From Linum tenue (lineage: Eukaryota; Streptophyta; Magnoliopsida; Malpighiales; Linaceae): 64,000 nucleotides of DNA. This document shows, piece by piece, positions 22,363 to 41,329 of this stretch (positions are counted from its first letter, which is position 1; each line of letters opens with the position of its first letter). Location: the NCBI GenBank assembly GCA_946122785.1, contig CAMGYJ010000004.1, positions 61,388,679-61,452,678 on the forward strand. Direction: 5' to 3'. The notes beneath the pieces are model-generated. The model saw only the letters and a list, made by a program, of their open reading frames with translations. It was not told where the DNA came from and did no database searches. A program made the position numbers and the translations under genes.

Positions 22363-23599
22363 ATGGTGGAAATCGACCCATCATTCATCCAAGAAACAGA
22401 GCACAGGCCAAGCTCCAAATCACCACCACAAGAAGAAAACCATGGCGCCTCGGATCAAATCCCAGTAATCGATCTCTCTTCCGACACAGAATCCCTGGTC
22501 ACCCAGATCGGCGACGCCTGCGAGAAGTGGGGGTTCTTCCAGGTGGTCAACCATGGAGTCCCGCTGGAGCTGCTCGACAAAATGAAGAGGGTCGGTAAAC
22601 AATTCTTCGACCTGCCCATGGAGGAGAAGAAGCGAGTGAAGCGGGATGAAGTCTACCCCATGGGTTACTACGACAGCGAGCACACCAAGAACGTTCGTGA
22701 TTGGAAGGAAGTTTTCGATTTCCTGGTGGTCGATCCGAGTTTCGTTCCCGCCACCGAAGTTCCTGAGGATCCAGAGCTCAGGACGTTGACTAATCAATGG
22801 CCGCAGACACCTGCTGATTTCAGGTACTTTTCTTAGCCACTTTTCGTTTCCCCTTTCTTCAGGTTGATGATCTTACTAATCAGAAATGGGGAATACAGGG
22901 AAGTCTGTGAGGAATACAACAGAGAAGTTGAAAAGCTAGCGTACAAGTTGCTGGAATTCATTTCCCTGAGCATGGGTTTGCCTGCTGAGAAACTGGGTAC
23001 CTATTTCAAGGACCAGATCAGCTTCTCCAGGTTCAATCACTACCCTCCTTGCCCGTCCCCCGAGCTAGCTCTCGGCGTTGGAAGGCACAAGGATGGCGGA
23101 GCATTGACTGTGCTGGCTCAAGATGATGTGGGAGGGCTGGAAATCGCGAGGAGAGACGACGGAGAATGGATCCCTGTCAGGCCTGTTCCTGACGCCTTCA
23201 TTATCAACATTGGCAACTGTATGCAGGTAAAAAAAGAGAGATTGTAGAATCCTCTTACGGTCAAATCGATCGGGTTAATGGTTGTTTCTGCTATGATTTC
23301 TGAAGCAGACCGGGTTAACCGATGATTGTTTCTGGCAGGTGTGGAGCAATGACAAGTACTGGAGTGCAGAGCACAGAGTGGTGGTGAACTCGAAAAGGGA
23401 AAGGTTTTCGATACCCTTCTTCTTCTTCCCTTCCCACCATGCCCAGATCAAGCCTCTGGAAGAGCTAGTGAATGATGAAAACCCTCCCAAATACAAGGAG
23501 TTCAACTGGGGGAAGTTCTTCACCAGCAGAAACCGCAGCGATTTCAAGAAGCAGGAGGTCGAGAACGTTCAGATCGATCATTTTAAGGTATCAAACTGA
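22363..23599 (+). CDS. 2-oxoglutarate/Fe(II)-dependent dioxygenase (DOXC type)
   Basis: Three exons, 22363-22823, 22899-23226 and 23339-23599; 349 aa, the normal size for the family. The N-terminal DIOX_N domain has IPVIDLSS and EKWGFFQVVNHGVP. The jelly-roll core has all catalytic residues: iron ligands H217 and D219 (GRHKDGGALTVL), H275 (SAEHRVV), and the 2-oxoglutarate-binding R285-x-S287 (RFSIPFF). The N-terminus (MVEIDPSFIQETEHRP) and the block MGYYDSEHTKNVRDWKEVFD resemble the Arabidopsis At3g19000/At3g19010 group as I recall it. Substrate is unknown; the clade lies near flavonoid and specialised-metabolism oxygenases, but assigning a reaction would be guesswork. The gene converges with the FEY-like gene, whose stop codon is about 540 bases away. 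Confidence 0.92.
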
Positions 23600-24134
23600 G
23601 TGGTTTTAGTTTTCAGTGTGGGAAGCTTGCTTTCCTTTGCTGCTACTACTAATGCTGCTCTTGTTGTTACTGCAATGGTCATTACCTGCTGGTGTAGTTG
23701 TGTTGTATTATGAAAGCATGAATCAAAAAGAGAACAATTCAACATATCTCTGATCTATTTTGCACCATTACTACACCAAACAGATTGATCTTTACATGCT
23801 AGCTCGAACAAAGAAACCAAAGTCCGTCGATATTTGCATATATAGCAGGCTTGAGAACCGTTACTTCGGACAGCAGTTTCTTTGTTAACTAAAAATTTCC
23901 GACCAGATCAACCTTATGCTATACCGAAAATTTCCACCAAGCTCGAAGTAATATTTAGTTGGAGGTTACGAGTCCATCATGCGTTCTATGCTACAAGACA
24001 TTGGTCCTTTCAAAAGAAAGAAAATGGTAGTTCGCAACAGAAAGCTCTATTGTAGCAATAGTGTCTAAGAGTGCTATGTTCGACAGAATCCCCGCCTGAC
24101 TTCATAAAAACTGACGACAGAGAAAAATGTGCGA
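23600..24134. other. Convergent 3' flanks of the dioxygenase and FEY-like genes
   Basis: The roughly 535 bases between the two stop codons must hold both 3' untranslated regions. No further gene. Confidence 0.6.
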
Positions 24135-27100
24135 CTATTCGTTTTCGTGGTTTGCGTATCGGAGGCACGCCACTTCTTCCCCTTGGAGCAGCTTCTCCAC
24201 AGCGTCTAGTGGAAGACCAACCAGCTCCAGTGTCTTTTCCCATAGTTTATGCGATTGCTCAGTTCTGTGCGCTTCTTCAGAAGGGCTCGCCGGCCGACAG
24301 TCTTGGGAGATGAAAGCACAAGCCGGATGGTCGTCCGTTTTCAACACTTCACAGTACTCCGACATCTGGGGATCGGTAGCTGCGAAAAGCGCACTACGGG
24401 CACCTGGATTTTGGTCATGGAACAACTCAAGTGAGCTCATTACAGAATACAACTTCAATCTTCGATTTCAGATGACGATTCAATTATCTAACTTTGTCAG
24501 ATGACGATTATAAATTATCAAGAAATGTCGTTGAACCCACCTTCCTCAGGAGTGAAGATGAAATAAGGTATCAGATTATATCCAGCCTGCACAACTTTTG
24601 GAAGGTCCCTTGCCTACATCAAAATAAATGTTTTATGTCCAGAGGTAATAATATCAGGAAGCTGTTTACTGAACAAACGGGACTGAATATCTAGCTCCAA
24701 AATTCAAGACACTTACAACATTTGTATGGACAATTCCCGGATCGACACACACTACGCTAATTCCAGCTTCACCAGGCAGGCGCTTGTGGAGGACATTGCT
24801 GAACATGACCTGCAACCAAATTTATGTCATCATGAATACTTTATATCTAAAAGACATGAACTGGCAACAAAAAGAAGAAAAAAGTTCAGATTATAGATTA
24901 TAGAGCACGACATTAAAGGGATCCAATGTCAAATCTGATTCTCCAGAAAATAAACATGGACATCATTTTTCAATAAGCATGGTAAGGCTTAAGAATCTAA
25001 CACTGTTGAACAGAGAAAGAATCTAGCACAAGTACTACCTAACACTAGCAAATTCCAGTCCGTAAAATTGATGTTGTTGACTAAAGCTGAAGTCTGATAT
25101 GATAAATTGGCTTCCCTTGACAGTTCGAACAGTCAAGCAAACATATAAAGTCAAATGCTTGGCTTAAAGGATCAAATATAAAGCTGAAAGCCAAGTTGGC
25201 TAACAAACTACTCAGATTAGGCATTACGTCCAACTACGCCGAAATAGATCATAGCATTCCAAAAGCTTGTTGGTAGCACTAGGGCTCATACGTGCAGATC
25301 CCAATTCAAAATTATACATCCCTCCATTAAAAATTACTATTAAGTAAAAATGAGATAAACCTTAATTATCAGTAATATTTGAAGGCTGAAGGTGCTAGGA
25401 CGAAAGCAAGCTGCTGGGCATATAACACAATAATCTACTAGTCTCTTACGCTTTAAGACAATGAATTCGTCTTATAAACAAAATCAAGAAAAATGCAATA
25501 ACGAAAGCAATGATAGCAAAATGCAGGAACGAGCCAAACCACCAAACTGAAAATCAATCTAAAGGAACCTGTGCTAACTTGCTGCTAGTGTATCCCACGA
25601 CACTTGAATATTTCCTCTTCCCAGATGTAACATTCAAGTCTTCTGTGTCAACATAGCCAACATAGTGCATCTGCATGAAAGGAAAATGTTAGAGCTACTT
25701 TCAAGCATTCATCAGTTAAATGGAAAGTGGCCATTAGTGAAAATGTCAAGACTGGATTTGTCATAACCTTTTTACCAAGTCATGTGTAGAAGAGAGGATA
25801 TTCATAATGTTCACCCACAATTCAAGTCAAATCAAGAGAGAAGGTAGGAAATGAAGAGAAATTTAGATGAGAGCAGTAAGCAAAGAATCAAAGCATACTG
25901 AATAATTGCTTACTACAAACATTCTACTCAATAATTTACAAAACCAATTTGACAGAGAAGGTAGCCAAATGACTTACCACTGAATTGACATTAACAATCC
26001 TACTAGGAGAGCCTCTGATTAGGGATGGCAAAAGTAGTATTGACAGTAATGCTGGAGCAAGATGATTCACTTGCATGTGCTCTTCGTACCCATCTCTTGA
26101 AAATTTTTGAGGCTCTGAATACAACAAAGTCCATGTAAATTGACTCTCAGGTTTTCTTAAATCTGAAAAAACCTTCAGTGGTTTGTTTGACAAGCACAGG
26201 AAATGAACAATGCACATATAGCTTACCGTAGAAAGTCTATATAGCAAAAATAATCAATATAACTCAATTCAAGCAACCTCGACAAATTTCCACTTCTCTA
26301 CAATTTCAACATTTTACATATCCTATTTCTAAACTTGACAGGAACCTAGCTCTCACTTCCCGCTAAAGTTTTACCCCATTGCTTAAGAGATGTTTATATT
26401 GTCTTAATGCCATCTGTGGGTTGCATACCGTTCAAAATTGTCTCTATGGTTCCAAATCTCCTTCCACCTTGCCCTCAACATCCAAACCTAAACTGACAAG
26501 AATTTCATTAGCAAGCTAGACCATTCTTTCCTAACCATGTATCACGTAAATGAACTCAGGGTGATAATACGTTGAAATCCACAAACACAGGAGCGAGGAA
26601 CTCTGATACATCTAACCAAACCATGAAACCGAGTCATGTAAATTTCCACACAAAGTCAATTGGCAGTTGGCAGTTGGCACTATAAAACGAACAACTAATT
26701 CTTCTGGTATGAGAATTGGGTTCTAAAATATCGAAGACAGTATTTGGTAGATAACATGTATTTATCTCTGTTTCACCATGCTTAACGAATTGCTCTTCAT
26801 TCTATATGATTTCTTCTCCCTTTGGACATGGCAACTTCACTTATACTGTTATGGAGGAAGATCACACAGCTATGTTATACTGGGCACTAACTACTAGAAC
26901 CAAGCAGGTGTAAGAGAGGGATTCAAGAGCTTAATAAATTATCAAAAGAGCAAGCAGTTAAGTAACGACCCAGTAAGACACACCTCCTATGGCAAAAATG
27001 CCAGCATTGTTGATAAGGACGTTCAGAGGCCGTGAAGTAGCATTCCAAGCTTCAGCAAACCTCACAACTGATTCCAATGAGAGAAGATCAAGTTCCATCA

Positions 27101-27793
27101 CCTTGCCAAATTGTAAAAATCATATCAGCCAAAACCCAAACGGTAAAATCAAAAGGGTTAAGCAAAGGCATTCTGAAACTTAATTATATATCTCAAGTTT
27201 CCATCCCCATTCCCCCATATTACTCAGGGGTCAACAAGTAGTTCCTCCACCTTCAAACTTGAAGAACTAACTCCAGCCCAAGTGGAGAGACTGATTCACG
27301 AAAATGGTAACTTGAATCACAAACCTCAATGTTGAGTGGAAGGCCTTTCCCAGCCCATTCAGTCTGCCACTTCTGGATCAACTCGCTACCCGCCCTCACG
27401 TTTCTGACGGCCATAACAACATGAGCCCCTGCCTCCGCTAGCTGCCTGTGGGCTCAGGATAGAAACTGGAACCAAATTAGTCTTCAATACAAACAGCAAT
27501 AACTAGAAAGAGACAAGAGACAAGAAGAAGAAGAACCTGGCTATTTCACGGCCGATGCCGCTGGTGGATCCGGTGACGATGCAGGTGAGGTCGTTGACGG
27601 GAGGCAAAGGGAGAGGATTCTGCAAGTGACTGGCCAAGATTCTCTGGAACAGCATCTCGTGTATCACGTACAACCATCCTCTGATCCACTCTATCCACCC
27701 TAGCCCTTCTTTCTTCCTCCCTTCCCCTTTCAGAGGCGATGAACTGGTGGAGGTAGACGGCGACGGCGGCGGCGGCGGAGAGGATGGCGCCAT
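24135..27793 (-). CDS. FEY: FOREVER YOUNG-type short-chain dehydrogenase/reductase
   Basis: Eight exons, in transcription order: 27537-27793, 27325-27445, 26984-27101, 25978-26114, 25569-25670, 24717-24809, 24541-24613, 24135-24403; 389 aa. A Ser/Pro-rich leader of about 25 residues precedes the conserved FEY start ([20 protein letters not shown]), which is hydrophobic enough to be a membrane anchor. Rossmann cofactor site TGSTSGIG at 74-81, INNAG at 156-160, [15 protein letters not shown], and the catalytic YxxxK at Y238/K242 (GYTSSK). The C-terminal block LFAATDPQ...[14 protein letters not shown] is diagnostic of FEY rather than generic retinol-dehydrogenase-like SDRs. In Arabidopsis, fey mutants lose shoot-meristem leaf positioning; the substrate is unknown. 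The first intron has a weak donor (AG|GTTCTT), supported by frame continuity. Confidence 0.92.
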
Positions 27794-28946
27794 TTTTTTC
27801 TTGGTGAATTGTGGTTCTCTGACCTTATTCTACGCAGCGTCACAATTACGGCAACTCCTTCGATTGAGCTTGAGAGTTTTGAGTTTTAGTAATGGAGTCG
27901 GGGAGTGTCTGACAAGGAAAAGGGTCACAGTGTGGGAGAAGAAGACGAGAAATTTTTCGCTGGCGCTGGCACGTGCGACCGTGCCGTGAATTTTCAATTT
28001 TGCGATCTCCGGGAATTCTCCTTGTCTCATGCGCAAATTACTTGATGGTCATTACAGTTTACTGTATACCCAATTTTGATCCATCGTTTTTGAAACACAC
28101 ACGATTTGGTTAACCTATAATATATTTTTGTGGTTATTGGTTTGGTTGTAGTTAGCAATATTGTGAGTCTTGTGATTGGTATTTATTAATCACTAACTGT
28201 AATGACTAAATCACAATAATCATAAAAATTGTATTAGACGGGGAATTTTTATTTATTTGCATTTTAGTAATAGGTAGAATTTTTATTCATTTTTTTGAAT
28301 AAAATAATTAAAAATGAATTTCTGAAAGAAAAAAAAAAATAGTAATAGGTGGAAAATATAAAAAAAATTCAAGTGAAGGGTGTTGATTTGACAGTGGTGT
28401 GACACGTTGACCGTTAGTTAACGCATTTGACCGTCCAAGATAAGGGTCAATTTTCGGGTTTGGCCAATTTCGCTACTTTGGTGTATAGTTCAAGCAATGA
28501 TATTATAGATCAAAAAGATTGGGCGGATGTTTACTATGTGAAAAATTTCGGCCATACAAAGATATTACCTAGATTTAAATAATAAGTAATCCCTACCGAA
28601 GAAGATCAAGCAATCAAGACAAGCACTATGATGTAACTTAAAGGTATCCCTTTCACAAAGCAACGGAAATATCTCTAAGACTGTTCTGTATTTGTCTACA
28701 AAATGAATGTGGAGAAGTCACTTCCCTGTTTTATTTAGCTACTCTGCCCCTCATCAGTTGATCTCTCCGCCTGTAAAGTCCAGGAAGGAGAACTCTAACA
28801 ATATGTCGATTATTGAATGGGGAAAAAATGGAGTATCAATCGTCACTCACTGTGCAAGTGACAAAAGAAGAAGAAAAAATGAATCCCAAGATTAAACAAT
28901 CAGTTTGCTCAAGGGAATCCAGAAAGGAAACTCCTCAAGAACTCTA
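27794..28946. other. FEY promoter region and fumarase 3' flank
   Basis: The 5' side of the FEY-like gene faces the 3' end of the fumarase gene. AT-rich, no gene. The last about 200 bases before 28947 probably belong to the fumarase 3'UTR. ORFs here are incidental. Confidence 0.5.
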
Positions 28947-34320
<5,374 letters not shown>

Positions 34321-35400
34321 TTTCGAGGATTGACTTCACCTCAAACAAGCTACCTGGGTATAAAAGAGAAATAAACAATTCAAGCGAATAATAAGACAGT
34401 CCAATTTCAACAAAACTAAGATGGAATGGGATCCCATGACTAAAGGAGCCTTAGTGATAGAACCCACCAAACGGAGCTCTATCTAGGGATTTGGAATTAG
34501 GGGTCAATGAGAGGATGACCCGCTAACTTGAATTGCAAGGAGGAAGGGCAAGAAGGAAGTTTGGGGAATTTGAGAGGGAGGAAGCAGAAGCTGCTCGGCA
34601 GCCAAGAGAGAAGAGGGAAGGGAGGGTCGGCCGAAGGAGAGAGTGAAGATTAGGTTTTTTGAAAAAGAACTTATATCACCCCAGCCTAGTTACAGAGCAT
34701 TGAAAAAAAAGGACAAGTTGCAGCTTTGCCGAAGCCAAGCAGTACATAAGCAAACCAGGAAATCAAAACCCCTATTATTCAACAGAAAAAGAACAGTAAT
34801 TGTTCCCCATAGCCAACAAAAGTACATCAGAAACTGAACAAACAGCTAACGCAAACAAGAAACTGAAAGGAACATCTCGCAAAATTAATCAGACATCAGC
34901 AGCCTTCATCAGATCACAGCTACCAACATCACATTACCGGGAGAGAAAAAAAGCTAGAAACCAAAGGGCCATTAGAGCACCTTATCAACACCAGAAACTT
35001 ATAAACATTCATCAAACATCCCTCGCTAAACCTTCCAACAACCTTCCAGCGCATCAAACAAGCAGCAGCCATACTAACACGAGTGGATGGACACCACTTA
35101 GAAGCCACCACGCAGACGCAGGACATCTATTTACCGACCCGAAATCGAAATCAAGACAGATCTGGCAATTTTCCCTCTAGGTAGTTTCAATTGGTTTTCT
35201 GGGTACGATTGGGGAAAAATGGGGGAGTTGGGCGATCCATACCTAATATCTTGAGTCTTGACACCGGCAGCGTTGAAGCAAGAGTTGCAGCGAGGAGGGC
35301 AGCGATGTTTGGTTTCCTGCGGCAAGCTACAGTTCAGCGAAAACGAAAGGAGAGTGAGAGAAAAGGAAAGAGGCAAAGGCGGCGACACTCGTCGGCCGAC
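34321..35400 (-). other. Fumarase 5' leader with an intron of about 889 bp
   Basis: On the minus strand a good acceptor (TTTTATACCCAG) ends at 34354, 33 bases before the fumarase ATG, and a donor (GATATTAG|GTATGG) sits at 35243/35242. I infer one leader intron, 34354-35242, and a noncoding first exon from about 35400 to 35243. Frames in the first exon do not continue into the coding sequence. Leader introns often raise expression of housekeeping plant genes. Confidence 0.45.
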
Positions 35401-37235
35401 GGGATGTATTCGACGAGGGGGGTTTCGGCTTTCGGGGAGGTGGAATTTTTATTCTATTCTCTCCTTTTTTCCATTGGTTTCTTCCGTTTCGCTTTCTTAT
35501 TGGCACGCTTGCCTAGAAAAGTTGACGAATGACGATGCATATTGGGAGTTTTCTAAATATAGACTATAACTTTTTTTCCAAGTTGACCAAAAATTCCAAA
35601 TTTCTCAATAGTCCAGTTTGTTTATTGGTTGTAGCCCAAACAATTTTGTCCATTTTATCGCTAGAGTTGGAAATCGGTATGATATGGATGTCACAATACC
35701 AAATACTGAATTATACACTAAAATCAATCTTAATTCTAATCTCTAAATAATTTTGGTATCACAATCACAATTCCTAAATATTTCGGTATTCTAGTCGGTA
35801 TTTTGGTATCCCAATTGATATTATCGAATACGAAACTAGTTACCATTATAATTAATAATTAAATATAAAAATTTAATTAATTATTTAATTTAAGGCAAAG
35901 AGACTAAGCAAAGAGTCTTGAGTTTGTCTGGAGCTAGGACACGGATAAGGAGAAGGGAGGAGAGCTAACATCTCAAGTTCTTGTCATTGGTAATCTTTAA
36001 TTCGACGAATTAGAGGCTAAGAGACGACTAATACTAGTGTTTGTTATTTGGTGTTATTGAAATAACAAGAGATTAAGTGAGAGTTGAGAGTGACTTAAAT
36101 TGGGAAGCCAAAATTGAGTTGGATGGGGACTTGTGAGCTGTGAGTTGTGAAAGAGTGGGGAATGGCCAAGGTTGCTAAACCCGTGATATGCTGGTCAGTT
36201 CAACCGGTATGAATCCCTAAACAAAACGACATCTTTTGATGAAATTAAGTAAAATTTGTATTTAAATATGATACAATTTTCATTTTGTTTGTAATGTTGT
36301 ATTTTTATTCAAATATAAATGTTGATATAATTTATTGGATTCAAACATAATTATTAGTATGTTGTTTATATGTTTTTTTTTTCATTTTTGTTTGTTAATT
36401 ATATGCCTAATTATTTTGCCATTCCTAGTTTTCCATTTTTTATATATTCTGTTAAATCCGAGATAAAACGACATATACAAGTTGTATCCCGATCAAAACT
36501 TACCACTCTCTAAATCATTGTAATGGTATAAATCGGTTTGACAACTTTGATTTAAAGAGTCATTGAAACCTCTATATGCTTGCTCCAAACGCACACTTCA
36601 AAATTTCGGGAGCGAATTCGATCAATAACCTGGTAGGTAATTACATATCATGCATAATATCTTTCAATTAAATATAATAGACTATATATCTTTTGTTTTA
36701 ACCATGTTCTTTAAAATGATATCTAATTTTATATATTTTGGAACAAAACAAATTGAACATGTATTACCATTTTCCAATATATACCCGGGTGATAGTGCTT
36801 CATAGACATTAGATTATATCATGCTGGTATGAAAGTGTACTATGGTGGTATGAATATTATCATACCGTAGCTAGGATGATTGTATACACGATAACATAAA
36901 TATAATAGTAATCATTAACACCTTTCACAACCGTTTATCACTAGTTATCATCCTATACCAGTGTGGTATATTTGGTCATTAATTTATTTTCCCAAAAATT
37001 TATAGATACGATAAACTCGTTCCGTATAGACAAATTTTTTGAAATTTAAGTTAAAAAATCAATTTGGTACGGAAAAAAATTTCTCCAAATATAACGAGAT
37101 GTATATCGTAATAAACTATTTTTGAAGATGCTATATATGCAGTATCGAGGAAGCTTGTCAATTAAGTTCATTCAAATTTACTAACATAACTTTCATACAA
37201 GTCAATGGCATCCATTAGGTTACAATAACAAGCGC
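35401..37235. other. AT-rich intergenic region
   Basis: Contains the putative fumarase promoter, then about 1.6 kb of AT-rich sequence. Variants of GGTATTTTGGTATC recur around 35660-35830, and GGTATGA/TATCATACC motifs around 36820-36970; both look like decayed transposon sequence. No gene. Confidence 0.4.
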
Positions 37236-38580
37236 TCATAAGCTGTTCATATTTGTGGCGACGATTGGACTTTGGACAACATGGTTGCCTCCACCGACCT
37301 CAATCCACCTGAGGTAGCCCAACTTCAGAAATGGGTTCCTCATCTTCTTCATAGCATATTCAATCACAAGCTTAAAACCCAACATGTCCCCCTTAGCTTT
37401 AAACGCCAGCACTGTCGGTACCACTCTGACCTCCAGCCCATCAAACGACGTGACAGAAGCTTTGTACGTCGCCATTTCGCACCCCACATTGGTCAGCGTC
37501 CTCCGAAACTCCAGAACTTGGTTCGAACGATCCGCGGCAAAATTCGCGATGAACGAAGGGTAGTTCAGATCCAGAGAAGGGGTGGCGCAAATGTTGTTGC
37601 AGCTGCCGGTGGAGTGATGAGACCTTGTGATGGCTCTGATTTGGGCGGTGGTGAAGTTCATCGCACAAAGGAGGTTCACGTAATCAGAAGAATTGAGATC
37701 GTACACCAAGCCTGGTTCCAGCGCCTTGTTTGGGCTGACTTGGCCCGCTCCCATGTCGAAGCCTGTGGTTGGGCTTTGGTCCGGGCCGGAATCCTGGATC
37801 GGCTGGCCGGAGTGGTCCACTGCATCAGATGTTGTCATCATTGCGGACCTGATCGCAGCTGGGCTCCAATCAGGGTGGGCCTTCTTGATTAGGGTCGCGA
37901 CTCCATCTAGGTGGGGGCAAGCCATTGAGGTACCCGTTAAGAGATTGAAGCTGGTGTACAGATCCTGGAAGTAGCTCGACTGGGCCTGCACGTGGACCGG
38001 CCAAGTTGTCAGGATACGAAAGCCCGGGCCCATAATGTCGGGCTTGAGCACGGATGGGAAGGTCGGCGATGGGCCTCTTGAGCTGAACTCGGTGACGGTT
38101 GGTGCGGGTTTCGCGTCCAGCTTTGTGATCTCGAACTTGAGCCTTGCCGTCGGTCGGGTGTTGCAGACCAACCAATTTTGATACAATATCATAAACCAAC
38201 CGGTTCCAATAACTCGAGTTGTTGACAACCACTTTCTTACCCCGTTTGCAGCCGCTCCCTTGAGCGTCCCATGAGCGTAGCCGAAAAATGAGGCGCCTCC
38301 AACGAATCTCCCGCCGGCGATGACGGAGGTGTTGATTGTGACGGTGACGTTTATGGCGACGAGGCCTCGGGTAAGGGCACGAGTTCCGATGATGAGTTTT
38401 TTGTTGCGTTGAATTGCGTGCCGTTCTCGCATTCCCCTCTCCCATCTTGCCGGCGGCGGCACTGGATCCATCTCGTGGTCGTCGAAGCTCCGGGCCACAC
38501 TCCGGTGAAGATGATTAGGCCTTCGCCATAATTGGATGCCTCTCCACGCTCCAGAGCTATCAGTGAGCCGTAAGAATTTT
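37236..38580 (-). pseudogene. Subtilisin-like serine protease relic (S8A subtilase)
   Basis: The 420-codon frame at 37236-38498 reads as a plant subtilase with pieces missing. Recognisable: SFDDHEMDPVPPPARW, then AGGRFVGGASFFGYAHGT, then TEFSSRGPSPTFPSVLKPDI, the catalytic-serine block GTSMACPHLDGVATLIKKAH, MGAGQVSPNKALEPGLVYD, and a C-terminal Fn3-like domain with FRRTLTNVG. Upstream, in other frames, lie ASNYGEGLII and TGVWP. The aspartate block (normally D-T-GVWPES) has lost its D, the HGTHT histidine block is deleted, and about 170 residues with the oxyanion asparagine and PA domain are gone between AHGT and TEFSSRG. No signal peptide or propeptide is evident. A TATA-like box (38791-38799, minus strand) survives. 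It cannot be an active protease. Confidence 0.85.
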
Positions 38581-38599
38581 GGTGGAGTGGGAATAATTG

Positions 38600-40950
38600 C
38601 TGTAAATCAGGTTGGAGGAAGGTGTGAGAGCAGGGCCAGGAGCAGCAATTTGCTGAGTCCAGGGAGGAAAGAAATGGCTAGATACCAGTGGTATGGAGGA
38701 GAGAAGACGATTCAAGCAAGGAATTATGAACACAGAGAGATAGGCAGACAAGCATTGGTTAAGGACATTGGGGGAAATGGAAGTGGGCGTGGATTTATAC
38801 CGGAGAGAAATTTGAATATATCATAAAAGTTTTGTTTTTTTATTATAGATAAAAGTAAAGTTGGTTACGATACAAAACGAAAGTTGAGTGATGCAGCTAC
38901 CGAAAAAGGAGGACATGCAAATCGTGTGAAAATATGGTGATGTAAGAAATTAGTTGGCTTTGTAGGTAGTGAGTATACATCTGATGTGAACGAACTACTT
39001 CCCAAAGAAGTACGTGCAAATGCCAAATAGTGTGAACTGTGATGCAAAGGTGAAATCGTTCGTAGCGATAAATAATATTGTATATCGTTAATAATTGACA
39101 TCGACAATGATTTTAAAAATTTATAATAATTTATGCCAAAACGTTAATATGCAATTTGCTAGTTCATTGTTAGAGCTTATAACCATGAACTGAAAAGGCG
39201 AAATCGTTAATAATGTTATTGTAACTTAATGATAATTGTATGAAAAGGGAAGAAATTATGCTGAATATCATTAGTAGTTGTTTTGATAAACATTGAAAAT
39301 AATATTATAAAGCGGCATCAATTTATCTCAAACGGTTAATAATGCAATTGCAATGACTTGTTAGATGTCATGATTGGCTAGTTATATATATATGACTCAA
39401 GACGTGAGAGTGACAATAGATATGTTGTAAATTGTTGATAGTTATATTAAACACTTAATAATAATATTATTATTGCACGACCTTAGTAGCTCATTCATAA
39501 TCATTGATAGCGATAATATAAGCTGATAATAGTTGTTGTAAAACGTTATTGATGCAATTGTAAGTCGTTATAATTCATTTGCCAACATGACGTGTAAATA
39601 AGATCACATTAATAATGTTTTTCATATGACATTAATAATTATTAACATTTTGAAATGAAATATTATCCATTTACAATGTATTCAACGTTTATAAAGTGAA
39701 TTATTAACGTTTTATAAACAACAATTTCGTCTAAAATACGATTTTCAGAGATAGAGGGTGATGCGGGGTGGCCAAATGAGGCACATGCATTTTTTTTTAT
39801 GTACAAGGAATCGTGTTTATATTGAGTAACTACGGTTCTCTTAAAAGAATATTTATTGCAACCAACATAGATTTGAATGTATGTACATAATTTCAGGAAT
39901 AATTGTGGGGCGATCGGATATTGAGTTGCTGGTAAGGGAGAAAGGGGGTCGTACTCTTATCGAGTTTTTGTATTTTCTCTTCGCCTGAGCAAATACGGCT
40001 CTTGTAGGGTTTGTGACGAGTGATGACAATAGACAACCAAGCCAGTTGTGTTTGTTTCAAGTACAAGTTGCAGACTTGCAGCGTGTTATGTGTAGTATAT
40101 GTATAGTGAGTACTAGAACGGTGCGGGGTAGGGCAGGGCGGATCGTAAGTAGATACCCATGTCCTGCTCTATGCTATTGCGGGTTAGATGATTCCCGCTT
40201 CATCGTAGGTCAGGTAGGGTAATACTCGCGGAACTGTTCAAATTGCCACCATTATTTAGGACTGAATTTACCACTCTAACTATGAACTATTTCAAATTCA
40301 TATCATCTATCACCAAATGTTCTAACAAAATCATTCAAACTATATCAGAAAACAAATCATACTTTTATAATTAAATTCAAGTTAGTAACTACTAATTAGA
40401 CTATAACAATCCATAATGAACCACACAAAGTCGACAAGGAGACTGAGAAATGAAGAAAACGAATAAGAAATAAAATTGGTAATTCAATTTGGATTGTCTT
40501 AGTTGAAGTTAAAGTTTTTTTTCTTAATTTTTTGGTAGTTAAAATAGTGAACCATTGGATCAATAAAATCAGAGTGATTCATCTGATTTCATGTCAAACG
40601 TAAAAAAGTTTTTTGGTCCATCACATCCCGTGCAAGTTAACGAATTGCACAACTATTAAAACTAGTTTGATGATTTTACTGATGGAGTCGCTGATCCTGT
40701 TAATTTTTTTTTTTTTTTATAATTGATCCTGTTAAATTTTTTTTTCGTTGAATATCCTGTTAAATTATTATAACCATGCTTATATTTTTTTTTGTGAACA
40801 AAACAATGCTTGTAAATTATAACCCATTTTATTTTCATGAAAAGGGTAATAAAAAATAGCTATCGAAAAAGTAAATAAAAATATTCATATTTTCAAATCC
40901 CCAAACCGCGATAGTCGCACTACGCCGTTTGCTTTTTCAAATATTCATTT
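38600..40950. other. AT-rich intergenic region with decayed repeats
   Basis: At about 39060-39730 variants of CGTTAATAATGCAATTG recur loosely several times, suggesting an old degenerate repeat. Near 40115-40220 is a GC-rich patch (GGTGCGGGGTAGGGCAGGGC with later TGCGGGTTAG) resembling the ends of some plant hAT-type MITEs. No gene. Confidence 0.4.
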
Positions 40951-41329
40951 CATCTCAACCGTCCATCCCGCTCCTGATCTCGAATTCAAATTTCGATAAA
41001 AAGAAAGCAGTCTCATTGCATCAGACAGTGAAGTGCTCTGCTTCAGTTCAATCCAGACACCGGACGGGCAGCCGAAGAAGAAGAGAATCAGGCTAGGAGA
41101 TGTGTAGCTGAGACTCAAGATCCACCGTCGTCCGTCGGATTGATTCCACCCGCTTGAGTAGTAGGAAGCATTTCGCTGACTCGATTCCTCCCGTTTCTGT
41201 TCATCCAGCCCACCGGCCACCGCCAGGTAACTCAGATTCCTTCCATTTCAGCATCGACTCCCACATTCCGGCTTTCCGCTTGCTTTCTCAACTCCTTCGT
41301 CTTTCCCTTGATTATGCGCTTCTATCAGG

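Noticed and set aside
40115..40220. GC-rich patch like a hAT-type MITE end
   Set aside because: Only one end is suggestive; no matching inverted end or 8-bp target duplication was found.
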